Part shown: positions 11,034 through 22,240 of the stretch, piece after piece
How the letters are laid out: every line of letters begins with the position of its first letter
How positions within the stretch are numbered: the stretch's first letter is position 1
Source: Taudactylus pleione
Taxonomy: Eukaryota; Chordata; Amphibia; Anura; Myobatrachidae
Assembly: GCA_031769625.1 (NCBI GenBank)
Contig: JAUIMM010000200.1
Location: forward strand, 56,316,001 to 56,380,000
Direction: 5' to 3'
Length of the DNA: 64,000 nucleotides
Translations under genes and position numbers: made by a program
Notes under the pieces: model-generated
Seen by the model: only the letters and a program-made list of their open reading frames with translations
The model's database searches: none
Told to the model about the DNA's origin: nothing

Positions 11034-11417
11034 TACCCCTTTTACACCGGAAGGTTATTGCAGGGTTAACCCGGGTAGTTCCTTGGTGTAAAAGTGGAGA
11101 GGGTTGGATCGCCGGGTCAAGTGACACAGCGATCCAACCCAGGTAACTTGCAGGGTTTAACACGGGAGTAACCAGTGAAACCCTGCAGTGTGAACGGCGC
11201 GCTCCAGATCACGATGACCTGGAGCGCGCCGCATGCCGGCCGATTGGTCCGGCTTCAGTGGCACTTGGAGATGACATCTATGCAGACCCGACTCCTGTGT
11301 GAACAGCACCAACTTGGGAATGTCCTGGGTCGGCACCAGCAAAATTCCGGGTCTGATCCGGATTGGATCCCTGTTCCAACTCCGGGTCAGACCCGGAATT
11401 TAGGTGTAAAAGTGATA
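11034..11417. mobile_element. TIR element with TACCCCTTTTACAC ends, copy 2
   Basis: Starts TACCCCTTTTACACC and ends GGTGTAAAAGTGATA. The flanking triplets are ATA and TAA, so no exact TSD is claimed. Successive hairpins fill the interior: GGGTTGGATCGC with its inverse (about 11103-11141), TTGCAGGGTTT with its inverse (about 11149-11188), CGGCGCGCTCCAG with its inverse (about 11195-11231), and CCGGGTCTGATCCGG near the right end. This is again a hairpin-train layout. Confidence 0.75.
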
Positions 11418-11420
11418 TAA

Positions 11421-12749
11421 GTTTCCACATGCTTTGTTTCCTGTGACATAATTTAATAGGTAACTATACATCAAGTTTCTCAGACCTGAAATTGCATTTT
11501 GTAACATCTACAAATGTGTATGTAACAAATTCCGTAGTTTGGCAGTAGTTAAGATATTTTAAATTCCTGGGCTGCATACATTTTCCATTGCAACCCGCTT
11601 CCTAACAAGTTCCCAGCATGTGCTAAGATACTGTACAGTATATGTCATCATGGCTCATGTCAGTCTCTAGATAAAGTAAATATAATCTGAATGATCACAA
11701 AATTAGCTACCCCCTCTCACATTGTGGTTATATTACATTCTGAGATAATTTACCAGGCACTGAATGCTAAATGTAGGGCATATGCCCCTTAAGTGGCCCA
11801 ATACTTTGGTATCCGACTCATCGAGAATTGCGTCATTGAATACCATCTACAGGAGCAATGGAGCAACTAAAGACAGTAGGGGACAGTAGCTCCGAAAAGC
11901 AGCTGGTTCTGTTATCCCTAACACTGCTGATTCCGTCACTAATTACTGGCAGTGGAACTTTACACGCCAGTGTTAGTGAGTGCGCATGTTCGGAGGTATA
12001 GAACCTAACTGTTAGTGTAACTCTGGTGCGAGCTGAATGGTTAATAGATGCCTATAACATCATATTAGTCTTTTTGTATTAAGAAGCAAATTTTTTAGTA
12101 GCAGTTGGGGGACGCAAATATTAAGGATCCCCAAAATATATGAAGTTTATATCTAGGTCTGTCATGGTCCCTTCACTTCTGATGGCAGTCGCAGCCCACC
12201 CCCTTAGGATTCTATGGGGTCTGCAAGGCTCTCAGATTTACCAAGCCAGACTTTAGCCCTGGCAGCTAACGTCATCTTCAGATGGTTTAGCTGCTGAAGC
12301 CTATGGGCTACATTTCGCAAGGTAATGACTGCCGCACATGCGTGCTTAGTAGGAGTCCCGACAGAGGAGTGAGGAAACCACTGATACAACTGCACTTCTA
12401 ACGCATCGTAGGGAGTCCCTGTCCCATTCCCTACATGTATATATTAATACATTCTACCTAGGGATGGATATCAGAAGCCTGGTATCGAATGGGTGCTAGG
12501 CTTTCAACATCAAATTCAGTGATGCAATAACTATTAGCCATCGCATCACAACCATTCGATGATTATACTATGTGCATGTGCAGAACCAGTCAAATCTTTG
12601 CACATGCGCAATTTAGCTGAGCTGCTGAATTCTACCCAGATATATGATTTCTTATTGTTGCGACTAGCGGTAATTAGAAATTACAATTATCGGGTCTAAA
12701 ATCCGATAAGTTATTAATATGTCCCTTGGTATTGGCACATGTTGAAATC
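11421..12749. other. Unassigned repeat-derived sequence
   Basis: No coding gene is visible. At 12,060-12,420 wording such as GGGGGACGCAAATATTAAGG and TTCTATGGGGTCTGCAAGGC resembles sequence at about 39,480-39,905 and 53,330-53,520, suggesting an interspersed repeat whose ends I cannot define. Confidence 0.35.
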
Positions 12750-13252
12750 AGTTTACAAGACACGCAGTTGCTAATACGCACGCAATCGGCTTATTGTTGC
12801 ATACTGCGCATGCATATGCATCGCAGTGCGCTTGTGCGATCTATCTATTGCGATCGGGACTGCAAATGCAGAGGCTACGCAGACCCATCACAGATTGATT
12901 GAGGGGAAGTGCCGTTTGTGGGTGGTAACGGGGGGAGGGTGGTCGGGCGAACGCAGGCATGCCAGTGTGTTTCAACGCCTTTGCAAGGGTGTGCATACAT
13001 TATTCACTGCGATGCCCTACGCAGCCTGAGGTCTGATAATGTGCGTGGTTGTTAGCAATTTCTGAATACGTGAGGCTGTGATGGTACTCGATTGTACCGA
13101 TAGTTTCACAGTCTTGCTAAACATTATGGATGTGTGGTAAGTAAAGTGGGCATCCTTATGTAGTACTGCAGCGACATAGTGATCGCACTGAATTAGCATA
13201 CTATCGTAATCGCTATTGCATACGCAGCTGCGTATGGTAGTGAATCAGGCCC
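12750..13252. mobile_element. Subfamily B TIR element, left end unclear
   Basis: The right end GTAGTGAATCAGGCCC is clear at 13,252. The interior shares GAAGTGCCGTTTGTGGGTGG and GTGTGCATACATTA with the other subfamily B copies. The left end has decayed, so 12,750 is an estimate. The next element begins only 2 bp after this one. Confidence 0.7.
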
Positions 13253-13254
13253 TT

Positions 13255-13865
13255 GGGACCTAATTCAGACTTGCTCGCTAGCAAGCAGCCGCTCGTTGCA
13301 GACAATGTTCGCTAATGTGCGCATGCATGTATTTCGCAGTGCGTGTGCGCAAACTAGTACGAGCGATCGAAATGTGCTCGCTCACCTTCCCATGACAGCC
13401 TAGTTGAATGAGTGACAGGAGAGGCCATTTGTGGGTGGTAACAGAGGCAGGACAGTTGTAACGAGGGAGTGGAGTTGCAGACGCAGGCGTGCCGGAGAGT
13501 TTCAACACCGTTTCAGAGGCGTGCATAATTAACAGGCAACGTCATAGTACACGTCACCTGGTTGATTTTTACACTGAACTGCTCGCAGCGCTTGCAGTAG
13601 GGTACAGTCAATCGCAAGCGCTGCGGTCAGATCCGATAGTTCCCGATGTTCCGATGGTTGTATATACTTCCTGAAGATGACGTACACAAGTGGGCGGCTA
13701 ATGACAGGCTGGTGGGCGTCTATAAACACAAAGTGATCGCTCGCCAAAACATAGTGGGTGTGCTTTTGCCTTGCCGTGCGAGCGGCTGCCTTGACGTCAC
13801 TTAGCTGAATTACCATACGCTGGGGGCGAGCACCCTCATCTAGCGAGCGGGTCTGAATCAGGCCT
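13255..13865. mobile_element. Subfamily B TIR element, long variant
   Basis: Begins GGGACCTAATTCAGAC and ends GGTCTGAATCAGGCC. It shares GTGACAGGAGAGGC, TTTGTGGGTGGTAACAG and CTGAACTGCTCGCA with the element at 62,524-63,123, so those two form a sub-group. Its TSD cannot be resolved, because it abuts the preceding element. No protein is encoded. Confidence 0.78.
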
Positions 13866-13866
13866 T

Positions 13867-14329
13867 TACTGCATGCAGTTTCCAGAGTTGCAGAGTTTAG
13901 TAGATGCCAGTTTATATAAATGGCAAATAAGAGCGGCCCCAGGATTGCTGCCTCCTTTTAAGAAATTTCAGGGACAATGTTCACCTTCTGCCTTGACCTC
14001 CTAGTGCCAGAGCTCCGACAGAAACAGTCATCCCTCCCCCATTCACACAACAGAACAGCAGGGAAGTCTAGCTACACACCCACGACACTTCCGTGACACT
14101 TGCAAGAGCCACATCTCTTGTGTAACGCCATTTCACAGCAAGTCAGAGTCGGCAAAGATCCATCCGACTTAGAATCAGCCAGATATATGCAAAAATATGT
14201 AAATTCACAGTATGCTAAATCTTGCTATTGGCATCAGTGTAAGGAGACCCATATGACTCATAATTAGCCCCAAAGTGTGGACATGCCTTACAAATGTACC
14301 ATGTGTCACTGCTCAGAATAAACCCTAGG
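13867..14329. other. Unassigned sequence
   Basis: Nothing recognisable. CACTTCCGTGACACTTGC and neighbours carry no gene signal. Confidence 0.35.
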
Positions 14330-14337
14330 GCTGGATT

Positions 14338-14704
14338 CAGGGGCGTTTCTACAGAGGAGGGGGACCGTGTGCACTCCCTGTCCGGGCCCCCTCCTCTCTC
14401 TGCGGCGGCGGAGGCACTCAGCACCGCAGCACTTGTAAACTCTGGGCACTAGAGTGTGCCCGGAGTCTACAGTGCATGAGCAGGTCGCACTAGGGTTATT
14501 TCCCTAGTGCGCATGTGCAGAACACCGGAAAAATGGCAGCGGCGGACATTATTCAGGCGTTTTCTCCGGCGAGACAGCACGATGCAGGACTTCAGAGGGG
14601 TGACTAATTAAAACATATGGGTGTAGAGTGTGTGGTGTGGGCCCCCTCAAGACCCGGGGCCCGTGTGCACCGCACACCCTACACCCATTATAAATATGCC
14701 CCTG
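14338..14704. mobile_element. Non-autonomous hAT-like element with perfect TSD
   Basis: The ends are CAGGGGCGTTTCTA and its imperfect inverse AAATATGCCCCTG. The 8-bp flanks are identical, GCTGGATT (14330-14337 and 14705-14712). An 8-bp TSD with CA...TG ends fits hAT. The 367-bp interior is GC-rich and has a hairpin at about 14487-14514 (CGCACTAGGG and its inverse). No transposase frame. Confidence 0.9.
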
Positions 14705-14712
14705 GCTGGATT

Positions 14713-15237
14713 AAGGGCCACACTGCCCTGGGGCTGAAAAGATGTGAGAGCCTATTTTGAGAAGGGGAGGAGCTGTGATCAGTCCTGTGTGACTGTGGCC
14801 AGAGCCACATGCACCCCATTTACTATCGGTTCCGCTGTCTCCCTGAATGTATAAAAACTGAAAAATTGTATTATTTTATGAGAAAACTATAAATACAATT
14901 TTAATACAAATGCTCAATTTCTAGAGGGGGATTTCCCATGATTGATTTTAAAACTGGTGCATCAGCCAATTAAGGGAGCATAATCAGCACATTACAAACT
15001 ATAGTCTGCCTCATACAAAGTGCAGTGTATGTAATACCTCGGACATATACACTGCCAGCGATCACAGTAAGCTGTTAGATGCAGCAGTAGGACAGGAGCC
15101 CGTCTGAGCTGAATTTTATTTTATTAATGTACTGTAGGCACTATTCTAGAATCCAAGTCCTCTGCTCTGGAGCATTGGAGCAAGTCTGTAAGTCCAGGGG
15201 AGCAGTAGAAAACCTAGCACTGGCAACAGACATATGT
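14713..15237. other. Unassigned sequence
   Basis: No supportable gene or element. The stretch is AT-rich, with short open frames only. Confidence 0.35.
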
Positions 15238-15245
15238 GTACACAT

Positions 15246-15529
15246 CATACTTGCCTACTCTTCCAGAAAGGTCAGGAGCCTCCCGAAAATCGGGGGGGGG
15301 GGGATCCCGCCCCCCCGGTAAGGTAGGCAAGTCTCCCAGCCAGCGCCACATCCCCCCCACCCTCCTTCGCCGGCATCTGCTCTGACTTTTAAGTGCCTAA
15401 GTGGGCGGCCCGTGGGAGCCAATGATGCGATTCACGCTGAATCTTGTCATCGTGACCCCGGCTGCACAATGCTGGTAATCTTGGTATTGTGTGGCAGGGG
15501 CTGTGCAGATATGAATGTCGGCATGTATG
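15246..15529. mobile_element. hAT-like element with CATACTTGCC ends, copy 1
   Basis: Starts CATACTTGCCTACTC and ends GGCATGTATG. The 8-bp flanks are identical, GTACACAT (15238-15245, 15530-15537). A run of about 12 G and then C-rich sequence near 15,291 may form a hairpin. Related copies with perfect 8-bp TSDs are at 21,820 and 55,772. Confidence 0.87.
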
Positions 15530-15782
15530 GTACACATTGGTAACCTTATACACTGGTTAAAAGGTAATAATTAACACTATACTATATACACTATATACTT
15601 TGCCTACGACTGATGATGATAGGCCTATTTTTATGTGGAGGCCTGTAGCTAGAGGTCCATCAGCCCCATTGTTAATCTGGTGCTGATAAACACAGAAATG
15701 GCACACAATGGCTCTCAACCTTGAATTACTCATAACAAGATATATGCAATGCATAATTTGAAATATGTTTTTAATAAAGAGG

Positions 15783-16122
15783 TACATGTGTACTTTACGG
15801 ACTCGTTGCAGAGAGAACCCAAGTGTCCTACACTCATTATTATTATCAATCATGGTAATGTCTAAATCCCCTTCACGGAGAGGAGCCTGACGTTATCAGC
15901 CAGTGTCCAGCGTCATTCCCTGCCATCCAAGTGAGCATAGAGGGGGAATATAACCAAGCCCTAAGCGTGGCGAGCGCAGTGAGCCCGCAAGTGGACAACT
16001 TTCTCCTTTAGGTGAGGACAACTTTCGGTACTTGTGTACGTAAAGTACACAAGTACCATTTAAAACATTCATTGGGTTCTCTCTGCAATGAATCCGTAAA
16101 CTACACAAGTACCAATAAAGAT
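15783..16122. repeat. Inverted-repeat element with ~45-bp arms
   Basis: Sequence near 15,786-15,830 (GTACATGTGTACTTTACGG... to AGAGAGAACCCAAG) returns inverted at about 16,068-16,118 (CATTGGGTTCTCTCTGCAAT... to ACACAAGTACC). A palindrome, ACTTGTGTACGTAAAGTACACAAGT, lies at about 16,030. Between them is GGCGAGCGCAGTGAGCCCGC. This looks like a short fold-back transposon. No clear TSD was found. Confidence 0.55.
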
Positions 16123-16508
16123 ATATGTATATATTAATTAAATACCTTACATATCAGTTGAATATTATTTTTAAATTAATATTATTAATATTATTAAGCT
16201 CATTTAAACTGAGCACATTTAATGCCCAGAAGTCTTCTACTTTGTGACCCTATAGTATATAAAATTGTGACCTATGTACTTGAGAATAGTCTTATACCGT
16301 GTGTGCATTGCTAGTCATACATTATTATGACTGAAGTGGATTAACTGAACTTTACAAGTTATGAAATCATATCTATAACTGGTGCTTTAATTTTAAAGGG
16401 TGTGATACTAATTATTCCTAGTGTACTATATGCCTTAAAAACTTTAGCTATTTTGAAGCAGGTACTAAGAAAGTAAATGCCGACTCCCACAGGTCACAGA
16501 GGTTGCAC
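16123..16508. other. AT-rich unassigned sequence
   Basis: Short runs of ATTATTAATATTATT and nothing coding. Confidence 0.4.
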
Positions 16509-16511
16509 ATC

Positions 16512-17020
16512 GGGCCTGGTTCAGAGATGGACAGAATTGCAGAGCTGCACCCAAGTGACTGTGCAATTCTGTCTAGTCCAAATGCAAATGCAGCAGGAAG
16601 TGTCTGTAGTCCACCTCCTTGCTGCATCTGCGATCCCTGCGCAGCCTGGTATCAGCATCGCAATGGCCAGGCTGCAGTAATTGAAGCTTACCGCAGCTTA
16701 GCCGGATCCTGGCAGCCGTGAGGCCAGGAAATCTGCCTACACTGACGCAGACCCTGGCCTCGCCCCTCCCTGAAAATGGGGACAACACGCCCCGTTTCCG
16801 GGAACGGTGGCCAGCAACACCCCCTAATGACGCAGCATCTCAATCATGCTGTGGCTTTGGGTGGCCTGCAAGTGAGATCACAGGAGTTGTTCTGCACATG
16901 CACAGAACGGGTCCTGCACATGCTCATCGGAGATGTACTCTAAACGTACTCTAAATGTATGCTAAACCATTGGAGTTATACCGTAAAACTCGGGTTAGCC
17001 TACATCTCTGAATCAGGCCC
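16512..17020. mobile_element. TIR element, GGGCCTGGTTCAG ends, subfamily C
   Basis: Begins GGGCCTGGTTCAGAGATG and ends ATCTCTGAATCAGGCCC. Flanking triplets ATC and ATA differ at one base. It holds GCAGCAGGAAGTGT, TGCGATCCCTGCGCAG and the GCCAGGAAATCTGCC block. It is the best-preserved reference here for the truncated piece at 7,190. No protein is encoded. Confidence 0.82.
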
Positions 17021-17180
17021 ATAGATCGGATTGATAATCATTCTGTATATCCAACATTGTAAATTCATCTAAAGAGGGGCACAATATTTCTTATAATAAA
17101 ATGTAGTTTTTCATGTGTTTATAGCTACTATCAGAGACACATTAATATAAAACACAGGTTATAGCACACAGCTGTAAACA

Positions 17181-17332
17181 AACCTTTGAGAGAGATGAAG
17201 TGGAGATATTTCCCATAGCAACCAATCAGCTTCTAACTGTCATTTCACAGACTGCGCTAGACAAATGATAGCTACAAGCTGATTGGGTGCTCTGGGTAAC
17301 TTCTCCCTTTTAACTCCCTCAAAGGTTTGATA
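17181..17332. mobile_element. Palindromic short element (CAAACCTTTGA ends)
   Basis: About 150 bp with ends CAAACCTTTGAGAGAG and CTCCCTCAAAGGTTTG. The arms include ACCAATCAGCTTCTA and its inverse ACAAGCTGATTGG. A similar layout with CCAATCAGCTCCTGTCA lies at 32,809-32,955. Non-coding. Confidence 0.7.
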
Positions 17333-17334
17333 CT

Positions 17335-18365
17335 GTAGCTCTTTCCTTTATCTGTTACAGATTTGTGAGCCAAAAAGATACTTCTGGAAGCCACCTAATA
17401 AGGTTACACATCTCTCCGCATGTTGTACTGTCTTAGTGCCGCTATAGAGCTCCTCTAAGCCATTAGGTACCTTCTGCTTACCGCACTAATGACTGAAAAC
17501 ACCAGCGGCTTAAACTGCTATAACACTGATAGCGGTGCTTCATGTAACGGAACACAGCTGCATGCAGCATTTTAGTATCTAAACTGCTCTGACAAATGGC
17601 ACCAATAACCAATTTCTATGTGCAGAACTGTCTCCGCAGTAGACAGTAAGCAGAGGCCAGCCTAACTAGGAAGTAGGTATATATATTTACATTGGCACTC
17701 AAATGCTATTATCCTTAAGGGCCTAAACCTCATGGGAGTCCTTGTGGCTCCCAGCACAACAGAGTCTCTGTGACACTGCCAAAGGATTAGGATTCGTCCT
17801 TCATGTTAGAGCCCACATCAATTTATTTTAGGAGATTGAGCTCTATAGGTGATACTCAGCTAATTAGCTGGGAACTAAATCAATATCTCTGCTTACTGTG
17901 AGCAATGAGGGGGAGAGTGCCCCAGATAGCACAAAGCTACCGTAGTGTCTTCAGATGAATGTGCATAATAAATCCATTCACTCCAATCTGTTCACTCATC
18001 ACAATGAATCCAAATAATAATCTATATAAAGTCCTTAAGAGCATGGGGTATGTACTGTACATAGTAAAATAGGCCAGTGACAAAGCAGACATAAACCACA
18101 AATCATAAGGATTCTGGAATAAGAGTTCTGGATCACTACAGCAGTTCCATGGTATGAACTATTTGCTAGAATGATTTATAAGAGAAAGGATCATTGTCAT
18201 TAGGAGGTTAGGTGGATTAATAAGCCATACTCATTGATTACTGCCTTCCTCTAATTGATAGTGCTATTGCAGAATGGTGAACCTCTGTTGTGTGCATTGG
18301 AATATGAGCTTTCATTATAATGTTTCTGTTTCTGATTACACCTCATGCCTTAACAAATTGGGGGA
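17335..18365. other. Unassigned sequence
   Basis: About 1 kb without a recognisable gene or element boundary. Confidence 0.4.
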
Positions 18366-18371
18366 GATGTA

Positions 18372-18877
18372 CACTATGTACACAAAAGTGATTGGACACT
18401 GACAGCAAATAGATCAACACAATGTTATTGACGTCAGTACTTTGTAGGTCCACCACGTGCAGTGATTACTGCAGACACCCTTTTTGGCAAACTGTCCACA
18501 AGTTCCTGGACAGCAGCAGGCGGTATATTTTGTCAAGTAAAGTGACCAACTGTGACACTGAAGAAAGTCGAGTCGGCCTAGAACGTACCCGTCACTCCAA
18601 TTCATCCCAGAGGTTCTCACTGGGGTTAAGACCTGAACTCTGAGCTGGCCAGTCCATCCGGGTTACCAAATTTTCTGTATACCAGTCCAACCAGGTGGCA
18701 TTGTCATCCTGATAAAAACATTTGTTGTTTCCATAGAACTGCAAGTGCATGGGCCCCACAAAAAAGTGTTCTTGTCGAAACCACCACATTAGTGGCCATT
18801 TGGAACTTATGTGCAATACTATGCATGGTATGCATTTCGCTTGCTCGTGGGTGTCGAATCACTTTGTCTACATAGTG
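18372..18877 (-). mobile_element. Internally deleted Tc1-like transposon
   Basis: The two ends CACTATGTACACAAAAGTG and its inverse CACTTTGTCTACATAGTG are flanked by TA at 18,370 and 18,878. TA duplication and these TIRs are the hallmark of Tc1/mariner elements. At 506 bp it is far shorter than a full Tc1 (about 1.3-1.6 kb). It keeps only the last part of the transposase, on the minus strand. Confidence 0.88.
18410..18830 (-). pseudogene. Tc1 transposase C-terminal fragment
   Basis: Read on the minus strand, the translation contains CFYQDDNATWL, matching the conserved QQDNAPCH region around the second catalytic aspartate. It is followed by RMDWPAQSSGLNPSENLWDE, matching the family signature MDWPAQSPDLNPIENLWDEL with the third catalytic acid. 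After that signature the frame is interrupted near 18,590. Downstream, in a shifted frame, residues like the Tc1 C-terminus (VDSLPKRVSAV, ARGGPTKY) can be read. The N-terminal HTH domains and first catalytic Asp are absent. It cannot encode active transposase. Confidence 0.85.
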
Positions 18878-18879
18878 TA

Positions 18880-19930
18880 TTATAGCGGCACGCATTGTTC
18901 CGCTATAACTCTTCCTGCTTTGCCTCTTTACCTAGGCAAAGCAGGAAGCAGTACAGATGAAATGAATGAACATCTCATCTGCCAGAGTGAAGGAATGAAA
19001 ACTTCCCCCTCCAGCGATCCCTGACAGAACCCACAGCGCATCAGCCTAGTGCTAATGCAATGTGTCTCCCTTCCTGAATGGCTCCACTGGGCATGCGAGA
19101 GATCCCACAAGCATCGCAAGATCTTGCATGCAGCCCGGAACTGGCAGCCGCAGCAGCAGGGACAGTGCATAGTGGCATTAGCGGAACGACAGCTGCAGCT
19201 GTCGATATCAATAGCTGCAGCTGTCGGAACGGTCAGTGCTACTGACTGTTCATACATTGGGTGGCACATCGGCAAGCTATCTTGTAGATAGCGCATAGCG
19301 CCCCTGTCATTTACCACACAACCTCACATTAATACATGGGGAGAACGTGTGCTGATAACACTAATCTCCCTAGCTCATGATAATATATCACCCCCTACAC
19401 AGTGCACTACAGAAAATATCTGCCATTGGGCATTTTTAGTTGGCTAACCAACATGTCCCTTTCTGGTCCTACCCGGAAATACAAACATATTCATTATTAC
19501 TATTTTTAATTTGTTGAGACTGTGCTCCACATATCTGGACAGTGGGGCAATTAGGACGTACATAAAACAGTAACATCAAAGGTGTAAAATAAATGCAGAT
19601 ATTGATAGGGTAGGGATGGCGCTGTCTTTAAGAAAGTTTACATTATAATTTGCAGAGGGTACAGCTCAAACAAGAGAAACTCTAAGTGGAGATTGAGTAA
19701 GTTTTGTAGGTGTACCAATGATGGATGTGCGGGCTGGGATTCCTGGAATATAAACACACCAGAATTTAGGGGTTACGAGTTGAACCAAGCCCTGGCTCGG
19801 ATCTTTCCGCCAAGTTCGGATCCTAAAATGAGGCAAAACATCATCAACCCGTTACTGGATCTCGTGTGTTTTGAATTCCATATAAAAGTCCCTCCCTTGT
19901 GACCAGGCACCATTTCACACTGGAGATCAG
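18880..19930. other. Unassigned sequence with hairpins
   Basis: No gene is supported. Inverted pairs include TTCCTGCTTTGCCT... with its inverse (about 18,910-18,951) and two copies of the palindrome AGCTGCAGCT flanking ATATCAAT (about 19,190-19,222). This may be a decayed TIR element starting near TAGCGGCACGCATTGTTCCG (about 18,881). Confidence 0.4.
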
Positions 19931-21200
19931 AGAGAGTGGGTGTGGACTGTGGGCTGCAGCACTGTGGGGCATTGTGTTGTGTGTTCAGGGTCAGGCACTG
20001 TGTTAAAAAACATCACTTTCAAGCACTAAAAAATGCCATTAGGAGCAGTGTGTTAAGGGGCACAGGGCCTGATTCAGACCCGCTCGCAAGCACTTTGCGC
20101 TCGCAAGCGGGTCGATGGCACACTGTGCATGCGTGAGCCCCGCAGCGAGCGAGAAATCACTTGCTGCGGGACTAACTACAAGACAGGGCGGCTGTCGATG
20201 TTGATCGACAGCTCGCCCCATTTTGTAGGCGTGGAGGGGGGGTGGCTGGCCAAACGGAGGCGTTTCCGATGGAACGCCTGCTGTTAGGGGGCGGCCTACT
20301 GACATCACGAGTGATGTCAGTAGTGAGCTTCCTGCTTTATTAGAGCAGGAAGCTCACTGGGGATTGCGGGAACGAGACCCTACCACAAGGGTCTCGTCGC
20401 AAGACCGATGGGTCGCGACCATCGCAACCATCACCTGGCCGCTCGCAAAAGCTGTGGGTGGTCACCCACAGCTTAGCGAGCGGCCAGGAGGCCGGTTCCA
20501 AAAAAAAAAAAAAAACGCCCTGATTCAGAGCGAGCTCTCTGAAAGAGCGTCTGACTCTGAATAAGGGGCACAGTGTTATAAAACAACAGCACTGTGAGGC
20601 ACTCTGTTGTGTGTCAGGGCTTCAGGCACTATGTTAAAATAAAAACACTGTGTTGTGTGTTCAGGCAGGCACCGTGTTACAAAAATGCCATTAGGAGAAT
20701 TATGTTAAAGGGCACTGTGTTATTGTTAAAAAAAAATGTCATAGGGTCTCACTGCCATATGAGCATTGTGAGGCACTGTGTTCAGACACTGTGTTAAAAA
20801 AAATCCTAATAGGACCACTGTGTTAAAGGAGCACTGTTATTAAATAAAACTACATTAGGGTGCCACTGCTATAGGAGCACTGAGTGTTCTCCAGGCATTG
20901 TGTTAAACATTTTTTTTTAATAAAACACTGTTGTGTGCACTGTAAAAAAAAAACATCAGGGTGCCATTTCTAGGCGCTGTGAGGCACTGCATTGTGTGTT
21001 CAGGCTAAAAAAACAACATTAGGGGTCTATTACTAGGAATGCTGTGAGGCACTGTGTTGTGTGTTCAGGCACTGTGTTAAAAGATAACATCATTAGGGAG
21101 CCATTACTAGGAGCGCTGTGAGGCATTGTGTTTTGTGTTCAGGCAGTGTGTTAAAACAAATTAAAATAAAACACTGTGTTGTGTGTTCAGGCACTGTGAT
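19930..21200. repeat. Degenerate GCACTGTGTT repeat region
   Basis: Variants of GGCACTGTGTTGTGTGTTC followed by AGGCACTGTGTTAAAA recur with uneven spacing from about 19,960 to 20,060 and again from 20,570 to 21,200, often with an A-rich spacer. The multi-hairpin element at 20,065 interrupts it. No protein is encoded. It could be an expanded LTR or UTR-derived tandem repeat, but the parent element is not recognisable. Confidence 0.7.
20065..20569 (+). mobile_element. Multi-hairpin TIR element, family A, copy 2
   Basis: Begins GGGCCTGATTCAGACCCGCT and ends GACTCTGAATAAGGGGC, flanked by ACA on both sides (20062-20064, 20570-20572). The hairpin order matches the 61,926 copy. Several stems have different sequence but intact pairing: 20296-20323 (CTACTG...CAGTAG) and 20322-20358 (AGTGAGCTTCCTGCT with its inverse). 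An A15 run near 20,500 replaces part of the right side. No protein is encoded. Confidence 0.9.
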
Positions 21201-21811
21201 AGAAATAGGCTTATAGTTGAAAAGATAGATAGGTGAAAAGATGGTTCTTTAGAATAGGTGAGATGAGTGTGTATATAAAGGAGGATGGAAATGTGCCAGT
21301 AGGAAGAGACAGGTTGAGCTAAAGGTGGGCATGCAGTGGCGGAGAGAAAACAAAGGAGATGGGAGGGAACAGAGTTGATGGAGCAGATTGTAGAGTGTGA
21401 TGAAGAGATGAGTGCGGAAGCTTTATGTTCGTTCATTGGAGAGAATGGACTGAGGGTGGACTGGAGAATATAGGAGGTGGCGGGTGGAGATAGTTGGATC
21501 TATAAATATCTAGTCAAACAATGTCAATATTGTCTTAGACACAGGTGGCAAAATCATGGGCTGTGAAATTGGAAAGAGAAGGAGGTGCTGGTGGACAAAG
21601 GAATTGAAGGTAGCACAGAGGCCTTCAGGGCTACATATGCAGTGGACGCAGAAATCTACCTTAATATATACCAAAATTAGATTTTGATTTCTGAGAAAAA
21701 AACAAAATTAGCTTTTTAGTGAACTGCCAGAGTGTAGGTCTGAGATACTGGGCTTCTCATGCTTGAATTTGATGAACTCCTTAACACTGTATTGCAATTA
21801 TTTAAAATAGA
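21201..21811. other. Unassigned sequence
   Basis: Purine-rich on the plus strand. No recognisable gene or boundary. Confidence 0.35.
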
Positions 21812-21819
21812 TTTAGTGT

Positions 21820-22232
21820 CATACTTGCCAACTCTCCCTCATTGTCAGGGAGACTCCCTGAAATAGTAGCAATCTCCCTGTCTCCCTGAAGAGGCTAGTA
21901 ATCTCCCTGATTGCACCTTACCCCCATTAAACTGGTATATAAAAAATCCCCAGAGATATATACATTCAAATGGGATCATTAGTATAATTTCCCTGCATTG
22001 CTTATAAGGCACAATGATCCCTATGGCTATATGCATTTCTGAGAAGTATCAGTGTGTTTTCATCCACAAATAGATCTTACTGACTGCTTTTGGGCTCATT
22101 TACATTTGGATGTAAGTCAGTATTATGACACGTCTCTCAGATGTAGCACTACACGCCCACTGTACCGCCTTACTCATAGGTGTTGTTTTCACAATCTCCC
22201 TGAAATGCTTTTTCAGTAGTAGGCAAGTAGGG
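21820..22232. mobile_element. hAT-like element with CATACTTGCC ends, copy 2
   Basis: Starts CATACTTGCCAACTCTCCC and ends AGTAGGCAAGTAGGG. The 8-bp flanks are identical, TTTAGTGT (21812-21819, 22233-22240). The interior repeats AATCTCCCTG several times near both ends. Non-coding, 413 bp. Confidence 0.87.
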
Positions 22233-22240
22233 TTTAGTGT

